This document shows, one piece after another, positions 17,851 through 26,730 of a stretch of DNA of 64,000 nt. Location: positions 13,573-77,572 of the forward strand of contig JBCCGG010000031.1 in NCBI GenBank assembly GCA_039029395.1, given 5' to 3'. Position numbers and translations under genes: made by a program. This stretch comes from JBCCGG01 sp039029395. Lineage in GTDB: Bacteria > Pseudomonadota > Alphaproteobacteria > Kiloniellales > JAKSDN01. Numbering within the stretch: the stretch's first letter is position 1; the number at the start of each line of letters is the position of its first letter. The notes under the pieces are model-generated. The model was not told where the DNA came from, made no database searches, and saw only the letters and a program-made list of their open reading frames with translations.

Positions 17851-19101
17851 TCAGTCCGCAGGCGTGCCTTCAGCCGCCGACAGATCCAGCCCGACCTTGG
17901 CGAAGGCTTGGGTGATCTCGGCGGCAATGTTCTCGTTTGCCTGAAGCTGAGTGGCGAAGGCTCGAACGGCTGCGTCGGGTTTCTGGCCGGGTAACGACGA
18001 AACAGTCCGATGCCAGGTGATCACGACGACTCGACCCAGCTCGGGCGCGCCGACCCGCTGCTCCACGTCCAACAACGCTTCTCGAAACAGGCTACGGGCC
18101 TCGTAGAGCTCCCAGCCGTAGGGCGTGGCGTTCTGCAATAGCTCTGCGAGATTGCGGCTAGTGGCTCTGGCGCCGCGCCAGCGCGACAGGCTTTCAGGAT
18201 CGAATTCGCTCAGATAACTCCAAGCCAAGTACTCGCTGACCGCCTCGAGCACCACATTGTTGGCCGAGGTCCCGTTCTGGCCGCCGGCGGGAAACAGGGC
18301 GAAGTATCCATACATGACCAGCAGGCTATAGACGTCCCAGTCGCTCCCCAATGCGATGCGCCGCCCGACCGGATCGTAGAATGTGTACGCGGGTTGATCG
18401 TCGTCCTTTTCGATCCTGTAAACGGGAGGGTTTCCTGCAACACGCAAGCCGAGAGCATCGAGATGCGACCGGTAGGCCGCCATCGCCTGTTCGGCTTTTT
18501 GCTTCTCGCTGCCGGTTAGGGGCCGGGCTTTCCTGCCGAAGATCTCGATCGCCTCCACCCGCCGCTGAAGGTCCGCGACCTCCTCCGCCGCCTGTTCCAG
18601 GGCTGGCGCGCGCTCGCGAAACTCCGCAAGCGCAAGCTCCTGCTCTGTAAACTCTTCTCTCAATTGCTCTGCCTTGGCATTGATATCGGCGGCGTCTCTC
18701 TCCAGCGCCGCCAAGGCGGTTTGACCCTTTTCCTCGAGCTCCGACGAGGTCGCTTCCAGGGTCTTCTTGAACTCGCTGTAACTGGTGATGCCGACGGTGG
18801 CCAAGGCGAGGCCGAGAATCGCCAGCGGAATGCCCAGAAGATAGGAGAAAGTCTTGACGCTGCCGAGCAGGCGGCCACGCACCTCCCGCTCCACGTCGAG
18901 CTCGACCAGCGACCTGTCTTTCAGCTTCTCGGCAAGGGTCTCCTCGACCATGCGCCGAACGATCTCGCGCTCCGGCCCAAGCGGAGTTCCGCACCGCCGG
19001 CAGAATGCATCCTCCGGGTTCGGGCGACCGGGACACCCGGTCTTCGGACAGCTCGCCAACGAATCCCGGCCGTCTTGGGCAGGGGTATGGTCTTCGTCCA
19101 T
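17851..19101 (-). CDS. Zinc-ribbon, single-TM, coiled-coil protein of unknown function
   Basis: A 416-residue protein with an unusual layout. The N-terminal zinc ribbon (about 18-38) has two cysteine pairs (CPKTGC and CRRCG). One TM helix follows (about 84-106, LLGIPLAILGLALATVGITS), then a long coiled coil rich in Glu, Ala and Gln (about 110-195), then a C-terminal helical domain (about 200-416) with no family I know. With the zinc ribbon inside, the C-terminal domain would lie in the periplasm. ATG 19101 is chosen because the longer frame to 19179 would overlap the M24 peptidase gene. Standing 70 bases after that gene, it may be read through from it. Confidence 0.65.
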   Translation of the reverse strand: MDEDHTPAQDGRDSLASCPKTGCPGRPNPEDAFCRRCGTPLGPEREIVRRMVEETLAEKLKDRSLVELDVEREVRGRLLGSVKTFSYLLGIPLAILGLALATVGITSYSEFKKTLEATSSELEEKGQTALAALERDAADINAKAEQLREEFTEQELALAEFRERAPALEQAAEEVADLQRRVEAIEIFGRKARPLTGSEKQKAEQAMAAYRSHLDALGLRVAGNPPVYRIEKDDDQPAYTFYDPVGRRIALGSDWDVYSLLVMYGYFALFPAGGQNGTSANNVVLEAVSEYLAWSYLSEFDPESLSRWRGARATSRNLAELLQNATPYGWELYEARSLFREALLDVEQRVGAPELGRVVVITWHRTVSSLPGQKPDAAVRAFATQLQANENIAAEITQAFAKVGLDLSAAEGTPAD

Positions 19102-19171
19102 CCCAGAAGTGTGGCAGATTTCTTCATGTGCGACCAGTGCTGCGGCTTTGAAAGAGGCCCTAGGCCACCCC

Positions 19172-20329
19172 TCACCCAATCACCGGCAGCTCGTCGGGCG
19201 CGCGCCGGCTCAGCAGCTCGGGCGGGCCATCGCGCACGACGATGTTCTCCTCGTGGACCATCAGCTTGCCAGGCGCGAAGCAGAGGCCGGGCTCCAGGGT
19301 CAGCACCATGCCGGCCTCGAAGACCGTGGTGTCGCCGGGCCGGTGGGAGGGCAGCTCGGTCAGCTGCATGCCGAGGCCGTGGCCGAGCCGTCCCACGTCG
19401 TTGCCGAGCGCGCCGCCGGCTTCCAGCACAGTCCACATGGCGGCCGCCAGCTCCTGGCAGCTGCTGCCCGGCCGGGCGATCGCAAGCGCCGCTTCGGTCG
19501 CCGCGTAGGCCGTACGGTAGGCCTTCCTGACCGCCTCGTCGGCCGAGCCGAAGGCCCAGTTGCGGTCGAAGTCGCAGAAGTAACCGTCGTAAGTCGTGCC
19601 GGTGTCGATGATCAGCACGTCGCCTTCTTCGACCACCCGGTCGGTCGGTCCCATGATGATGTTGTCGTAGCCGCCCGGCCCGGCGCCGCCGATCAGATAG
19701 GGCGAGCCGTCGGCGCCCAGATCCAAGAGATCTCGCTTCAAGCGCCGGCAAACCGCGCGCTCGCTCTGCCCGGCCGCGGCATGGCCTGGCAGGGCTTCGA
19801 AGCCGCTCGAGGCGAGCTGACAGACGTGGCGGATCTTGTCGATTTCCAGCTCGGATTTCACCATGCGCAGGGAGCGGGTGATCGCCGTGGCATCGATCAG
19901 CTCGGTGCCGCCCAAGCGCTCGCTCAAGGTCCGGAAGTCACCGAGCGGCATGCGCAGATGGCTTTCGTGGCCCATGGGCAGGCCGACCCGCCCGGCGCCT
20001 TCAAGCGCGCTGGCCAGCAGCGTCAGGCCGTCGTCCTCGGGCTGGGGCGCGGGCCAGGTGCGGATGTCCTCGACCCAGGTCGACGCCATGCCCGCCGCGC
20101 CGATCTCCGGGATCACGGCGATCGGCCGCCCGGTCTTCGGCACCAGCAGGAACCAGGGCCGGGTCGGGCTCTCCCAAAACTGGGTCAGAAAGCCCGAGAA
20201 GTAGCGCACCTCCGGCTCGGTGGTGAGCAGCAAGAAATCCAGATCCTGCGCGGCCATGAGGCGCTGGGCGCGCTCGGTGCGGGCCTCGAACTCGGACTGG
20301 GGAAAGCCGCGCGGCGGGGCGTCGGTCAT
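19172..20329 (-). CDS. M24-family metallopeptidase (Xaa-Pro aminopeptidase-like)
   Basis: A 385-residue enzyme with the creatinase/prolidase N-terminal domain (about 1-150) and the pita-bread catalytic domain (about 155-385). The metal ligands of the family appear as Asp in IIDTGTTYDGYFCDFDR, His in RLGHGLGMQLTELP and Glu in TLEPGL and VHEENIVV, so it looks active. Characterised relatives cleave Xaa-Pro dipeptides or act on small amidines such as ectoine, and the substrate here is not predictable. ATG 20329 gives family length; the open frame continues upstream into the neighbouring gene. It lies 17 bases after the M20 deacetylase on the same strand, so the two are probably co-transcribed. 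Confidence 0.87.
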   Translation of the reverse strand: MTDAPPRGFPQSEFEARTERAQRLMAAQDLDFLLLTTEPEVRYFSGFLTQFWESPTRPWFLLVPKTGRPIAVIPEIGAAGMASTWVEDIRTWPAPQPEDDGLTLLASALEGAGRVGLPMGHESHLRMPLGDFRTLSERLGGTELIDATAITRSLRMVKSELEIDKIRHVCQLASSGFEALPGHAAAGQSERAVCRRLKRDLLDLGADGSPYLIGGAGPGGYDNIIMGPTDRVVEEGDVLIIDTGTTYDGYFCDFDRNWAFGSADEAVRKAYRTAYAATEAALAIARPGSSCQELAAAMWTVLEAGGALGNDVGRLGHGLGMQLTELPSHRPGDTTVFEAGMVLTLEPGLCFAPGKLMVHEENIVVRDGPPELLSRRAPDELPVIG

Positions 20330-20346
20330 GTGCGATCCGTCCTTGT

Positions 20347-21540
20347 CTAGCAAACCATGTCGAGCGCGCTCGCCAGATAGAGCCGGGCGGCGGCGACCAG
20401 CTGGGAGACCTCGACGTACTCGCAGGTAGTGTGGGCTTGGGCCAGCGAGCCGGGCCCGCAGACCACCGTCGGGAAGCCCAGGTTGGGGGCGTCGGTCGCC
20501 GCCGGAAAGGCATGGATGTCCGGCACCTCGCCGAGCACCACTTCGTAGGCGGCGCTGAGCGACTGGACCACCGGCGAGGAGATCGGCGTGTCGAGAGATT
20601 TGACGTCCCACGAAGGGTCGGAGATCTCGTAGCGGAAGCGGGGGTCCTCGGCCGCCAAGCGGTCGAGCCGGCGGCGGTACTGGGCGACCACCTCTTCCGA
20701 GCTTTCGCCCGGCAGAGTACGGCGGTCGACCTCCAGCTCGCAGTAGTCGGGCACCGAGGAGACGATGCCGCCGCCCCGGATGACGCCGGGCGAAAAGCGC
20801 CCATGGCCGCAAAGCGCGTGGGGCGTGGCCTGCTTCAGCTCGTCGTTATAGTTGGAGAAAGCCAGCACCACCCGGGCCATGCGCTCGATAGCGTTTTCCC
20901 CCAACTCCGGCACGCTGGAGTGCACCGCTTTGCCGAAGGTCCGGATGAAAAGGCTGAATTGGCCCTTGTGGGCCGGGCAGATGGTCAGGTCGGTCGGCTC
21001 GCCGATGATGCCGAAGTCGGCCCAGGGGCCGTTCTTGCCCATGTCCCGGGAGCCGATCATCTGGAACTCTTCGTCGCAGATGCCGGCGACGATCAGATCG
21101 CCGGTCAGCGGCACCTTCGCCTCCTTCAGAACGCGCACGGCCTCCAGGTAGGCCGCCAACCCGGCCTTCATGTCGCAGGAGCCCCGGCCGTAGATCTTGC
21201 CGTCCTCCAGGCGCCCGTCGAAGGGCTCGTCATAACCTTCCGTGCCCACCGTGTCCGTGTGGCCGGCCAGCATCAGGGTGGTGCCGTCGTTGCGCTCCCT
21301 GAAGCGGCCCCAGACGTTGGGTCGCCCCGGCACCACGTCGCGCTTGACCACCTCGAGGCCCAGCTCGCTCATGGCCTGGGCCAGGTAGTCGGCATACTCT
21401 TGCTCTTGGTAGCCGGGCGACGCCGGGGCCTCGAAGGGATTCTCGGAGCGGATTGTGACCATCTCGCTCAGGCGCGCCACCAGGCGCTCCTCATCGACCG
21501 CCGCGAGCAGCTCGTCGCGCAATGCCTGGGTTACCGCCAT
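20347..21540 (-). CDS. M20-family peptidase/deacetylase (ArgE/DapE type)
   Basis: A 397-residue zinc hydrolase that would remove an acyl group or cleave a dipeptide. The M20 signature is complete: AGHTDTVG (metal His and catalytic Asp), GRGSCDMKAGLA (bridging Asp), CDEEFQMIGS (general-base Glu pair) and a late AQAHTTCEYVEV (metal His). The dimerisation domain spans about 180-295. ArgE, DapE or an acyl-amino-acid deacetylase are all possible. ATG 21540 gives the family length, although the frame stays open far upstream opposite the divergent gene. Head of a two-gene unit with the M24 peptidase, divergent from methionine gamma-lyase. Confidence 0.87.
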   Translation of the reverse strand: MAVTQALRDELLAAVDEERLVARLSEMVTIRSENPFEAPASPGYQEQEYADYLAQAMSELGLEVVKRDVVPGRPNVWGRFRERNDGTTLMLAGHTDTVGTEGYDEPFDGRLEDGKIYGRGSCDMKAGLAAYLEAVRVLKEAKVPLTGDLIVAGICDEEFQMIGSRDMGKNGPWADFGIIGEPTDLTICPAHKGQFSLFIRTFGKAVHSSVPELGENAIERMARVVLAFSNYNDELKQATPHALCGHGRFSPGVIRGGGIVSSVPDYCELEVDRRTLPGESSEEVVAQYRRRLDRLAAEDPRFRYEISDPSWDVKSLDTPISSPVVQSLSAAYEVVLGEVPDIHAFPAATDAPNLGFPTVVCGPGSLAQAHTTCEYVEVSQLVAAARLYLASALDMVC

Positions 21541-21627
21541 CCCCTGCCCCCACTTCTTCGCTGAGCATTCCGATTGCGCCTTCCGCCCCGTGGGTAAAGA
21601 ATGCGCGCCGTCCTGCAGGAGACTGTG

Positions 21628-22833
21628 ATGCCAAAAGACCGCCACGGCAAGAACCGCGCCATGGGCTTCGAGACCACGGCGATCCACCACGGTTACGACC
21701 CCGCCGAGGCCGAGGGCGCGCTTAACCCGCCGGTCTACCTGACCTCGACCTACGCCTTCGAGAGCGCAGAGGCCGGCGCCGAGCTGTTCGCCGGCGAGCG
21801 GGCCGGCTACATCTACGGCCGCACCCGCAACCCGACCCAGGCGCTCTTGGAAGAGCGGATCGCGGCGCTCGAGGGCGGCGAAGCGGGCCTGGCGCTGGCG
21901 TCCGGCATGGGCGCGATCACGACGAGCCTGTGGAGCCTGCTCGAGGCCGGCGATCACGTGGTGGTCGACCACACGCTCTATGGCTCGACCTACGCCTTCT
22001 TCACCCAGGGCCTGCCCAAGTTCGGCATCGAGGTCAGCCCGATCGATCTCAGCGACCCGGCCAAGCTGGAAGCGGCGCTGGGTCCTCGCACCAAGGCGGT
22101 CTATTTCGAGACGCCGGCCAATCCCAACCTGCGCGTGCTCGACATCGCCGCGATCAGCGCCCGGGCCCACGCCGCGGGCGCCCTGGTCGTGGTCGACAAC
22201 ACCTTCGCGACGCCGGCCTTGCAGCGGCCGCTGGCGCTCGGCGCCGACTTGGTGGTGCACTCGGCGACCAAGTATCTGGGCGGCCACGGCGACCTCTTGG
22301 CCGGCCTGGTGGTCGGACCGGAGGATCTGGTCAAGCGGGTGCGGCTCTATGGTCTGCGCTTCATGACCGGCGCGACCATCTCGCCCTGGACCGCGTTTCT
22401 CGTGCTGCGCGGCCTCAAGACCCTCGCCTTGCGCATGGAGCGCCACAGCGCCAACGCCCTGGCCGTGGCCGAGCGGCTGGCCGAGCATCCGGCGGTGTCC
22501 TGGGTCGCCTATCCGGGCCTGGCCGGCGACCGCGACCACACCCTGGCGGCGCGTCAGATGTCCGGCTTCGGCGGCCTGGTCGCCTGCGAGTTGACGGGCG
22601 GCCACTCGGCCGGCTTCGCCTTCATGAACGCCGTGTCGCTCGCGACCCGGGCGGTCAGCCTGGGCGACCCGGAAACCCTGGTGCAGCACCCGGCCTCCAT
22701 GACCCACTCCACCTACAGCCCCGAGGAGCGGGCCCGCCACGGCATCGGCGAAGGGCTGGTCCGGCTTTCGGTCGGCCTGGAGAGCCTGGACGACATCCTG
22801 GACGACATCGATCAAGCGCTCGAGCGCGTCTGA
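21628..22833 (+). CDS. megL: Methionine gamma-lyase / cystathionine gamma-lyase-family PLP enzyme
   Basis: A 401-residue fold-I enzyme of the Cys/Met metabolism family. The PLP lysine is in HSATKYLGGHGD, the cofactor-contacting tyrosine/arginine motif is YGRTRNPTQ, and PLP-binding D is in VVDNTFATP. GHGD after the lysine and HPASMTHSTY near the end favour methionine gamma-lyase, which would split methionine to methanethiol, 2-oxobutyrate and ammonia, over cystathionine beta-lyase; this is moderately sure. The ATG at 21628 is preferred to 21601 because AGGAG sits at the right spacing. It is divergent from the M20/M24 pair. Confidence 0.85.
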   Translation: MPKDRHGKNRAMGFETTAIHHGYDPAEAEGALNPPVYLTSTYAFESAEAGAELFAGERAGYIYGRTRNPTQALLEERIAALEGGEAGLALASGMGAITTSLWSLLEAGDHVVVDHTLYGSTYAFFTQGLPKFGIEVSPIDLSDPAKLEAALGPRTKAVYFETPANPNLRVLDIAAISARAHAAGALVVVDNTFATPALQRPLALGADLVVHSATKYLGGHGDLLAGLVVGPEDLVKRVRLYGLRFMTGATISPWTAFLVLRGLKTLALRMERHSANALAVAERLAEHPAVSWVAYPGLAGDRDHTLAARQMSGFGGLVACELTGGHSAGFAFMNAVSLATRAVSLGDPETLVQHPASMTHSTYSPEERARHGIGEGLVRLSVGLESLDDILDDIDQALERV

Positions 22834-23198
22834 GCGGGCAAAGGACCGACACGCGCGGAAAGTCATCGCCGCACCAACGAAACGCTCATCGGAACCGCCT
22901 TAATCACTGCAGGGTCTTGGCACATCTCACAGTTAATTTATTACTTTAAATATTTATATCAACTATTTGTTATTGTTATAATAATATGACTTTCACAACA
23001 CGAGAAAGCGTCAAAGTCTGGCTCCTTGCATGGGGTCGTTCCCACCAAGATCGCAAGGGGGACCACCACCTACCGGCATTTCGTACATTCCTCGGTGAAG
23101 ACACCTTTTCAAATCAATAGCCTGCGGCCACCTTCTCACATGCGTTTTTGGCACTTCGTGCCAAAAGCCTTCACCGCATGGTCTTTCGCCATCCGGCC
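22834..23198. other. AT-rich intergenic region between convergent megL and mltG
   Basis: 365 bases without a supportable gene. A sharply AT-rich stretch occupies about 22926-22990, unlike its surroundings. A hairpin lies at 23146-23166. The small frames here show no family motif or ribosome-binding site. Confidence 0.5.
23146..23166. other. Perfect hairpin TTTTGGCAC-TTC-GTGCCAAAA
   Basis: A 9-base perfect stem with a 3-base loop, 33 bases past the mltG stop. The T-run precedes and the A-run follows the stem on both strands, so it does not have the form of an intrinsic terminator. It could stabilise a transcript end or be a protein site. Confidence 0.4.
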
Positions 23199-24191
23199 CT
23201 ACTGCGCCGCCTTCTTCTGCTTTTGCAACTTGCGCCATTTCTGGACGTTCTTGTTGTGCTCGGCCAAGGTCTTCGAGAAGGCGTGGCCGCCGGTGCCGTC
23301 GGCAACGAAGTAGAGGAACTTCGAGGTCGCCGGGTTGAGCACGGCTTCAAGCGAGGCACGGCCTGGGTTGGCGATCGGCGCGGGCGGCAGGCCGTCGATC
23401 TGGTAGGTGTTGTAGGCCGTGCCGGTCTGCAGATCGAGCCGCGTCAGGGGCCGGCCCAAGGGGCGTTGGCCCATGGTCAGGCCGTAGATCACGGTCGGGT
23501 CCGACTGCAGGCGCATGCCGCGGTTCAAGCGGTTGATGAAGACCGAGGCGACCAGGGGCCGCTCGGCGCCGACCCCGGTCTCCTCCTCGACGATCGAGGC
23601 CAGGATGACCGCCTCGGCCGGCGACTTGAGCGGCAGGTTCGCGGCACGCTTGGGCCATAGCTCGGCCAGCAGGGCGTCGTGGGCGGCGGTCATGCGGACG
23701 ATCAGCTCGGCCCGCTCGTCGCCATGGGCGTAGTGGTAGGTCTCGGGTAGCAGGGAGCCCTCGGGCGGTGGTGGGCCGACCTCGCCGACCATGGCCTCGG
23801 CGTCGGCGACCAGATCGGCGATCTCCTTGCTGGTCAGGCCCTCGGCCACCGTGACCTTGCGCACCACGGTCTTGCCGCTCTCCAAGACCGCCGCGACGCC
23901 GGCCATGGAAATCCCCGGTTCAAAGCGGTACTCGCCGGCCTTCAGCCCTTGGGCCGCGCCGCTGGCGCGCACACCGAGCCGAAAGATCAGCGGCTGGTCA
24001 ATCACCCCGGCCTCGGCCAGTTGTCCGGTGATCGCGCCAAGACCGGCGCCGCGCGGGATCACGATCGTGGTCTCCGCCGCCAACGGCCCGGGGGCGCGGT
24101 AGCGCTCCAAGCCATAGTAGGCGGCGCCGACAGCGACCAGCGCAAGGGTGACGAGCAGGGAAAGGGTGGCGATGACGAGCCGGAAGGCCAC
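23199..24191 (-). CDS. mltG: Endolytic murein transglycosylase MltG
   Basis: A 330-residue inner-membrane enzyme that cuts nascent glycan strands inside the chain and so sets peptidoglycan strand length. An N-terminal TM helix (about 5-25) is followed by a LysM-like region (about 40-110) and the YceG catalytic domain. The catalytic glutamate is E202 in ASIVEEETG. Other family segments are INRLNRGMRLQSDPTVIYG and YNTYQIDGLPPAPIANPG. The start is GTG at 24191, 12 bases after the fabF stop. This is the last gene of the fatty-acid synthesis operon, a conserved association in alphaproteobacteria. Confidence 0.95.
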   Translation of the reverse strand: MAFRLVIATLSLLVTLALVAVGAAYYGLERYRAPGPLAAETTIVIPRGAGLGAITGQLAEAGVIDQPLIFRLGVRASGAAQGLKAGEYRFEPGISMAGVAAVLESGKTVVRKVTVAEGLTSKEIADLVADAEAMVGEVGPPPPEGSLLPETYHYAHGDERAELIVRMTAAHDALLAELWPKRAANLPLKSPAEAVILASIVEEETGVGAERPLVASVFINRLNRGMRLQSDPTVIYGLTMGQRPLGRPLTRLDLQTGTAYNTYQIDGLPPAPIANPGRASLEAVLNPATSKFLYFVADGTGGHAFSKTLAEHNKNVQKWRKLQKQKKAAQ

Positions 24192-24203
24192 CGGCCGCTG
24201 GGC

Positions 24204-25481
24204 CTACTGGGGTTCCGTCAGAACCAGGGACGCGTTGGTGCCGCCGAAGCCGAAGGAGTTGGAAAGCGCCGCGCGCACCGGGCGCTCCTTGGCCTGATGG
24301 GGCACCAGGTCGATCCCCTCACAGCTCGGCGAGGGCGTGTCCAGGTTGAGGGTCGGCGGCACCACCTTGTCGCGGATCGCCAGCGTGCTGAAGATCGCCT
24401 CGACCGCGCCGGCCGCGCCCAAGAGGTGGCCGACCGCCGACTTGGTCGACGACATGGAGAGCTTGGCCGAGTGGTCGCCGAAGAGGCGCTTGACGGCATT
24501 CAGCTCAATCTCGTCGCCGAGCGGCGTCGAGGTGCCGTGAGCATTGACGTAGTCGATGTCCTCGAGCCCGATGCCGGCGTTGCGACCGGCCATCTTCATG
24601 GCCGCCTGCATGGCCCGATAGCCGCCCGAGCCGTCCTCGGCCGGCGCCGTGATGTGATGGGCATCGCCCGACAGGCCGTAGCCGACCACCTCGGCATAGA
24701 TCTTAGCGCCGCGCGCCTTGGCATGCTCCAGCTCCTCAAGCATGACGACGCCGGCGCCCTCGCCCATGACGAAGCCGTCACGCTCCTCGTCCCACGGACG
24801 GGACGCCGCCTCGGGCCGGTCGTTGAACTTGGTGGACAGCGCCCGCGAGGCGGCGAAGCCAGCAATGCCCAGGCGGCAAACCGCGGCCTCGGCGCCGCCG
24901 GCCACCATGGCATCGGCGTCATCGAGCGCGATCATGCGCGCCGCGTCGCCAATAGCGTGGGTCCCGGTCGCGCAGGCCGTGACCACCGAGTGGTTCGGGC
25001 CCTTGAAGCCGTACTTGATCGACAGCTGGCCGGACGCAAGGTTGATCAGGGCCGAGGGAATGAAGAATGGCGACAGCCGGCGCGGCCCGCGCTCCTTGAC
25101 CGTGATCGAAGCCTCGCAAATGGTCTCGAGCCCGCCGATGCCCGAGCCGATCAGGACTCCGGTGCGCTCGCGCGCCTCTTCGTCCTCGGGCATCCAGCCG
25201 GAATCCTCGACCGCCTGCTGGCCGGCCGCTACGCCGTAGATAATGAAGCGGTCGACCTTCCGCTGGTCCTTGGGCGCCATGTAGTCATCGGCGTTGAAGC
25301 GGCCTTCGGCGCCCTCGCCAAGCGGCACCGGGCCGGCGATCTTGCACGGCAGATCCGAGACGTCGAAGGTCTGTATGCCGGTGATGCCCGACTCGCCTTT
25401 GATCAGCCGCGGCCACACGTGCTCGACGCCGCTGCCAAGGGGCGTGACCAAGCCGAGGCCGGTGATGACCACTCTTCTCAT
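24204..25481 (-). CDS. fabF: Beta-ketoacyl-ACP synthase II
   Basis: A 425-residue condensing enzyme that elongates acyl-ACP with malonyl-ACP in type II fatty-acid synthesis. The catalytic triad is visible: Cys in TACATGTHAIG, His in NAHGTSTPLGD and His in SAVGHLLGAAG. The C-terminal NSFGFGGTNASLV is also canonical. The start MRRVVITGLGLVTPLG is the family start, although its ribosome-binding site is weak, suggesting coupling to the upstream acpP. It sits between acpP (77-base gap) and mltG. Confidence 0.97.
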   Translation of the reverse strand: MRRVVITGLGLVTPLGSGVEHVWPRLIKGESGITGIQTFDVSDLPCKIAGPVPLGEGAEGRFNADDYMAPKDQRKVDRFIIYGVAAGQQAVEDSGWMPEDEEARERTGVLIGSGIGGLETICEASITVKERGPRRLSPFFIPSALINLASGQLSIKYGFKGPNHSVVTACATGTHAIGDAARMIALDDADAMVAGGAEAAVCRLGIAGFAASRALSTKFNDRPEAASRPWDEERDGFVMGEGAGVVMLEELEHAKARGAKIYAEVVGYGLSGDAHHITAPAEDGSGGYRAMQAAMKMAGRNAGIGLEDIDYVNAHGTSTPLGDEIELNAVKRLFGDHSAKLSMSSTKSAVGHLLGAAGAVEAIFSTLAIRDKVVPPTLNLDTPSPSCEGIDLVPHQAKERPVRAALSNSFGFGGTNASLVLTEPQ

Positions 25482-25558
25482 GAGAACATCGGCGTGCGCT
25501 GGAGGTTAGCTGCGTCGCGCCGGGCCAAGCCGCCCGACGCACGCCACCGGACCACGGA

Positions 25559-25795
25559 TCAGGCGTGCTCGGTGATGAAAGAGATCGCGTCCTTGACGGT
25601 TACGATCTTCTCGGCTGCGTCATCGGGAATCTCGCAGCCGAACTCCTCCTCGAAGGCCATCACCAGCTCGACCGTGTCCAGGCTGTCCGCACCCAGATCG
25701 TCGATGAAACTAGCCGATTCCGACACCTTCGATTCGTCGACACCGAGATGCTCGACAACGATCTTCTTCACCCTCTCACCAACGTCGTTGCTCAT
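25559..25795 (-). CDS. acpP: Acyl carrier protein
   Basis: A 78-residue acidic carrier that holds growing acyl chains on 4'-phosphopantetheine. The attachment serine is in GADSLDTVELVMAFEE, the invariant family motif, and the length is standard. It lies 162 bases downstream of fabG, a gap long enough for its own promoter. A TATGAT box on the minus strand at 25895-25900 is a candidate -10, with only a weak -35. High independent expression would fit its abundance in other bacteria. Confidence 0.98.
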   Translation of the reverse strand: MSNDVGERVKKIVVEHLGVDESKVSESASFIDDLGADSLDTVELVMAFEEEFGCEIPDDAAEKIVTVKDAISFITEHA

Positions 25796-25957
25796 GCCAC
25801 TAACCTCAGCTTTCTAGGCCCCTGGTGCGCGTCCCCCGGACCGATCCTTTGCATTGAACGAATTAGACCCCTGACGAGCCAGGCGCCGCCTCATATCATA
25901 GTTAATCGCGCTAGGAAAGCACCGAACCCCGGGTGGTCCGGCGCGCTCCCAACAGCC

Positions 25958-26695
25958 CTATATCATGGCCATTCCACCGTTTACATGCAAGGTTTGGCCG
26001 GTCACGTAGGCCGCTTCTTGGCTCGCCAGAAAGGCGACACAAGCGGCGACATCACCGGGCTCTCCCATGCGTCCGGCGGGCACCGAGGAAATGATTCGCT
26101 CGCGCTGGGTCTCGTCCAAGGCATCGGTCATCGGCGTCTCGATGAAGCCTGGCGCCACGCAGTTGACCGTGATGCCGCGCGAGGCGACTTCCTGGGCCAA
26201 GGCCTTCGACATGCCGACCGTGCCGGCCTTCGAGGCCGCGTAGTTGACCTGGCCCGGATTGCCGGTCGTGCCGACCACCGAGGTGATCGAGATAATCCGG
26301 CCCCAGCGCCGCTTCATCATGCCGCGCAGACTAGCCCGCGCCAGACGGAACCCGGCGGTCAGGTTGACCGTCAAGACGTGCTCCCAATCGTCGTCCTTCA
26401 TGCGCATGGCCAAATTGTCCCGGGTCAGGCCGGCGTTGTTGACCAGGATGTCGAGCTGCCCGAAGGCCTTCTCGACCTCGCCCGGCAGGGCCGCCGTATC
26501 CTCCGGATCCCGCAGGTCGCAGAGCAGGGCCAGGCCACGCTCGCCGAGCTCCTCAGAAAGCTCGTTGAGCACCTCGAGCCGGGTCCCCGAGAGCGCCACG
26601 TGAGCCCCCTGAGCATGGAGAGCCCGGGCGATATCACTGCCTATTCCGCCCGAGGCGCCGGTCACCAAGGCGACCTTTCCATCCAGCTGGAACAT
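25958..26695 (-). CDS. fabG: 3-oxoacyl-ACP reductase
   Basis: A 245-residue NADPH-dependent short-chain dehydrogenase that reduces 3-oxoacyl-ACP to 3-hydroxyacyl-ACP. The cofactor loop TGASGGIG is near residue 14, the catalytic Ser in ISITSVVG, and the Tyr-Lys pair in NYAASKAG. NNAGLTRDNL and the end GGMAMI match FabG rather than other SDRs. AAGGAG lies 9 bases before the ATG. It sits 35 bases after fabD in the same transcription unit. Confidence 0.96.
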   Translation of the reverse strand: MFQLDGKVALVTGASGGIGSDIARALHAQGAHVALSGTRLEVLNELSEELGERGLALLCDLRDPEDTAALPGEVEKAFGQLDILVNNAGLTRDNLAMRMKDDDWEHVLTVNLTAGFRLARASLRGMMKRRWGRIISITSVVGTTGNPGQVNYAASKAGTVGMSKALAQEVASRGITVNCVAPGFIETPMTDALDETQRERIISSVPAGRMGEPGDVAACVAFLASQEAAYVTGQTLHVNGGMAMI

Positions 26696-26730
26696 GATCT
26701 TAAACTCCTTGGTTAAAGTGGCATCTTGTA

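Noticed and set aside
19172..21540. Ectoine degradation genes doeA and doeB
   Set aside because: The M24 protein could be compared to DoeA, but DoeB belongs to the AstE/aspartoacylase type, whereas the neighbour here is a typical M20 enzyme.
23146..23166. Intrinsic terminator of mltG
   Set aside because: The hairpin has its T-run before and A-run after the stem on both strands, the wrong arrangement for termination.
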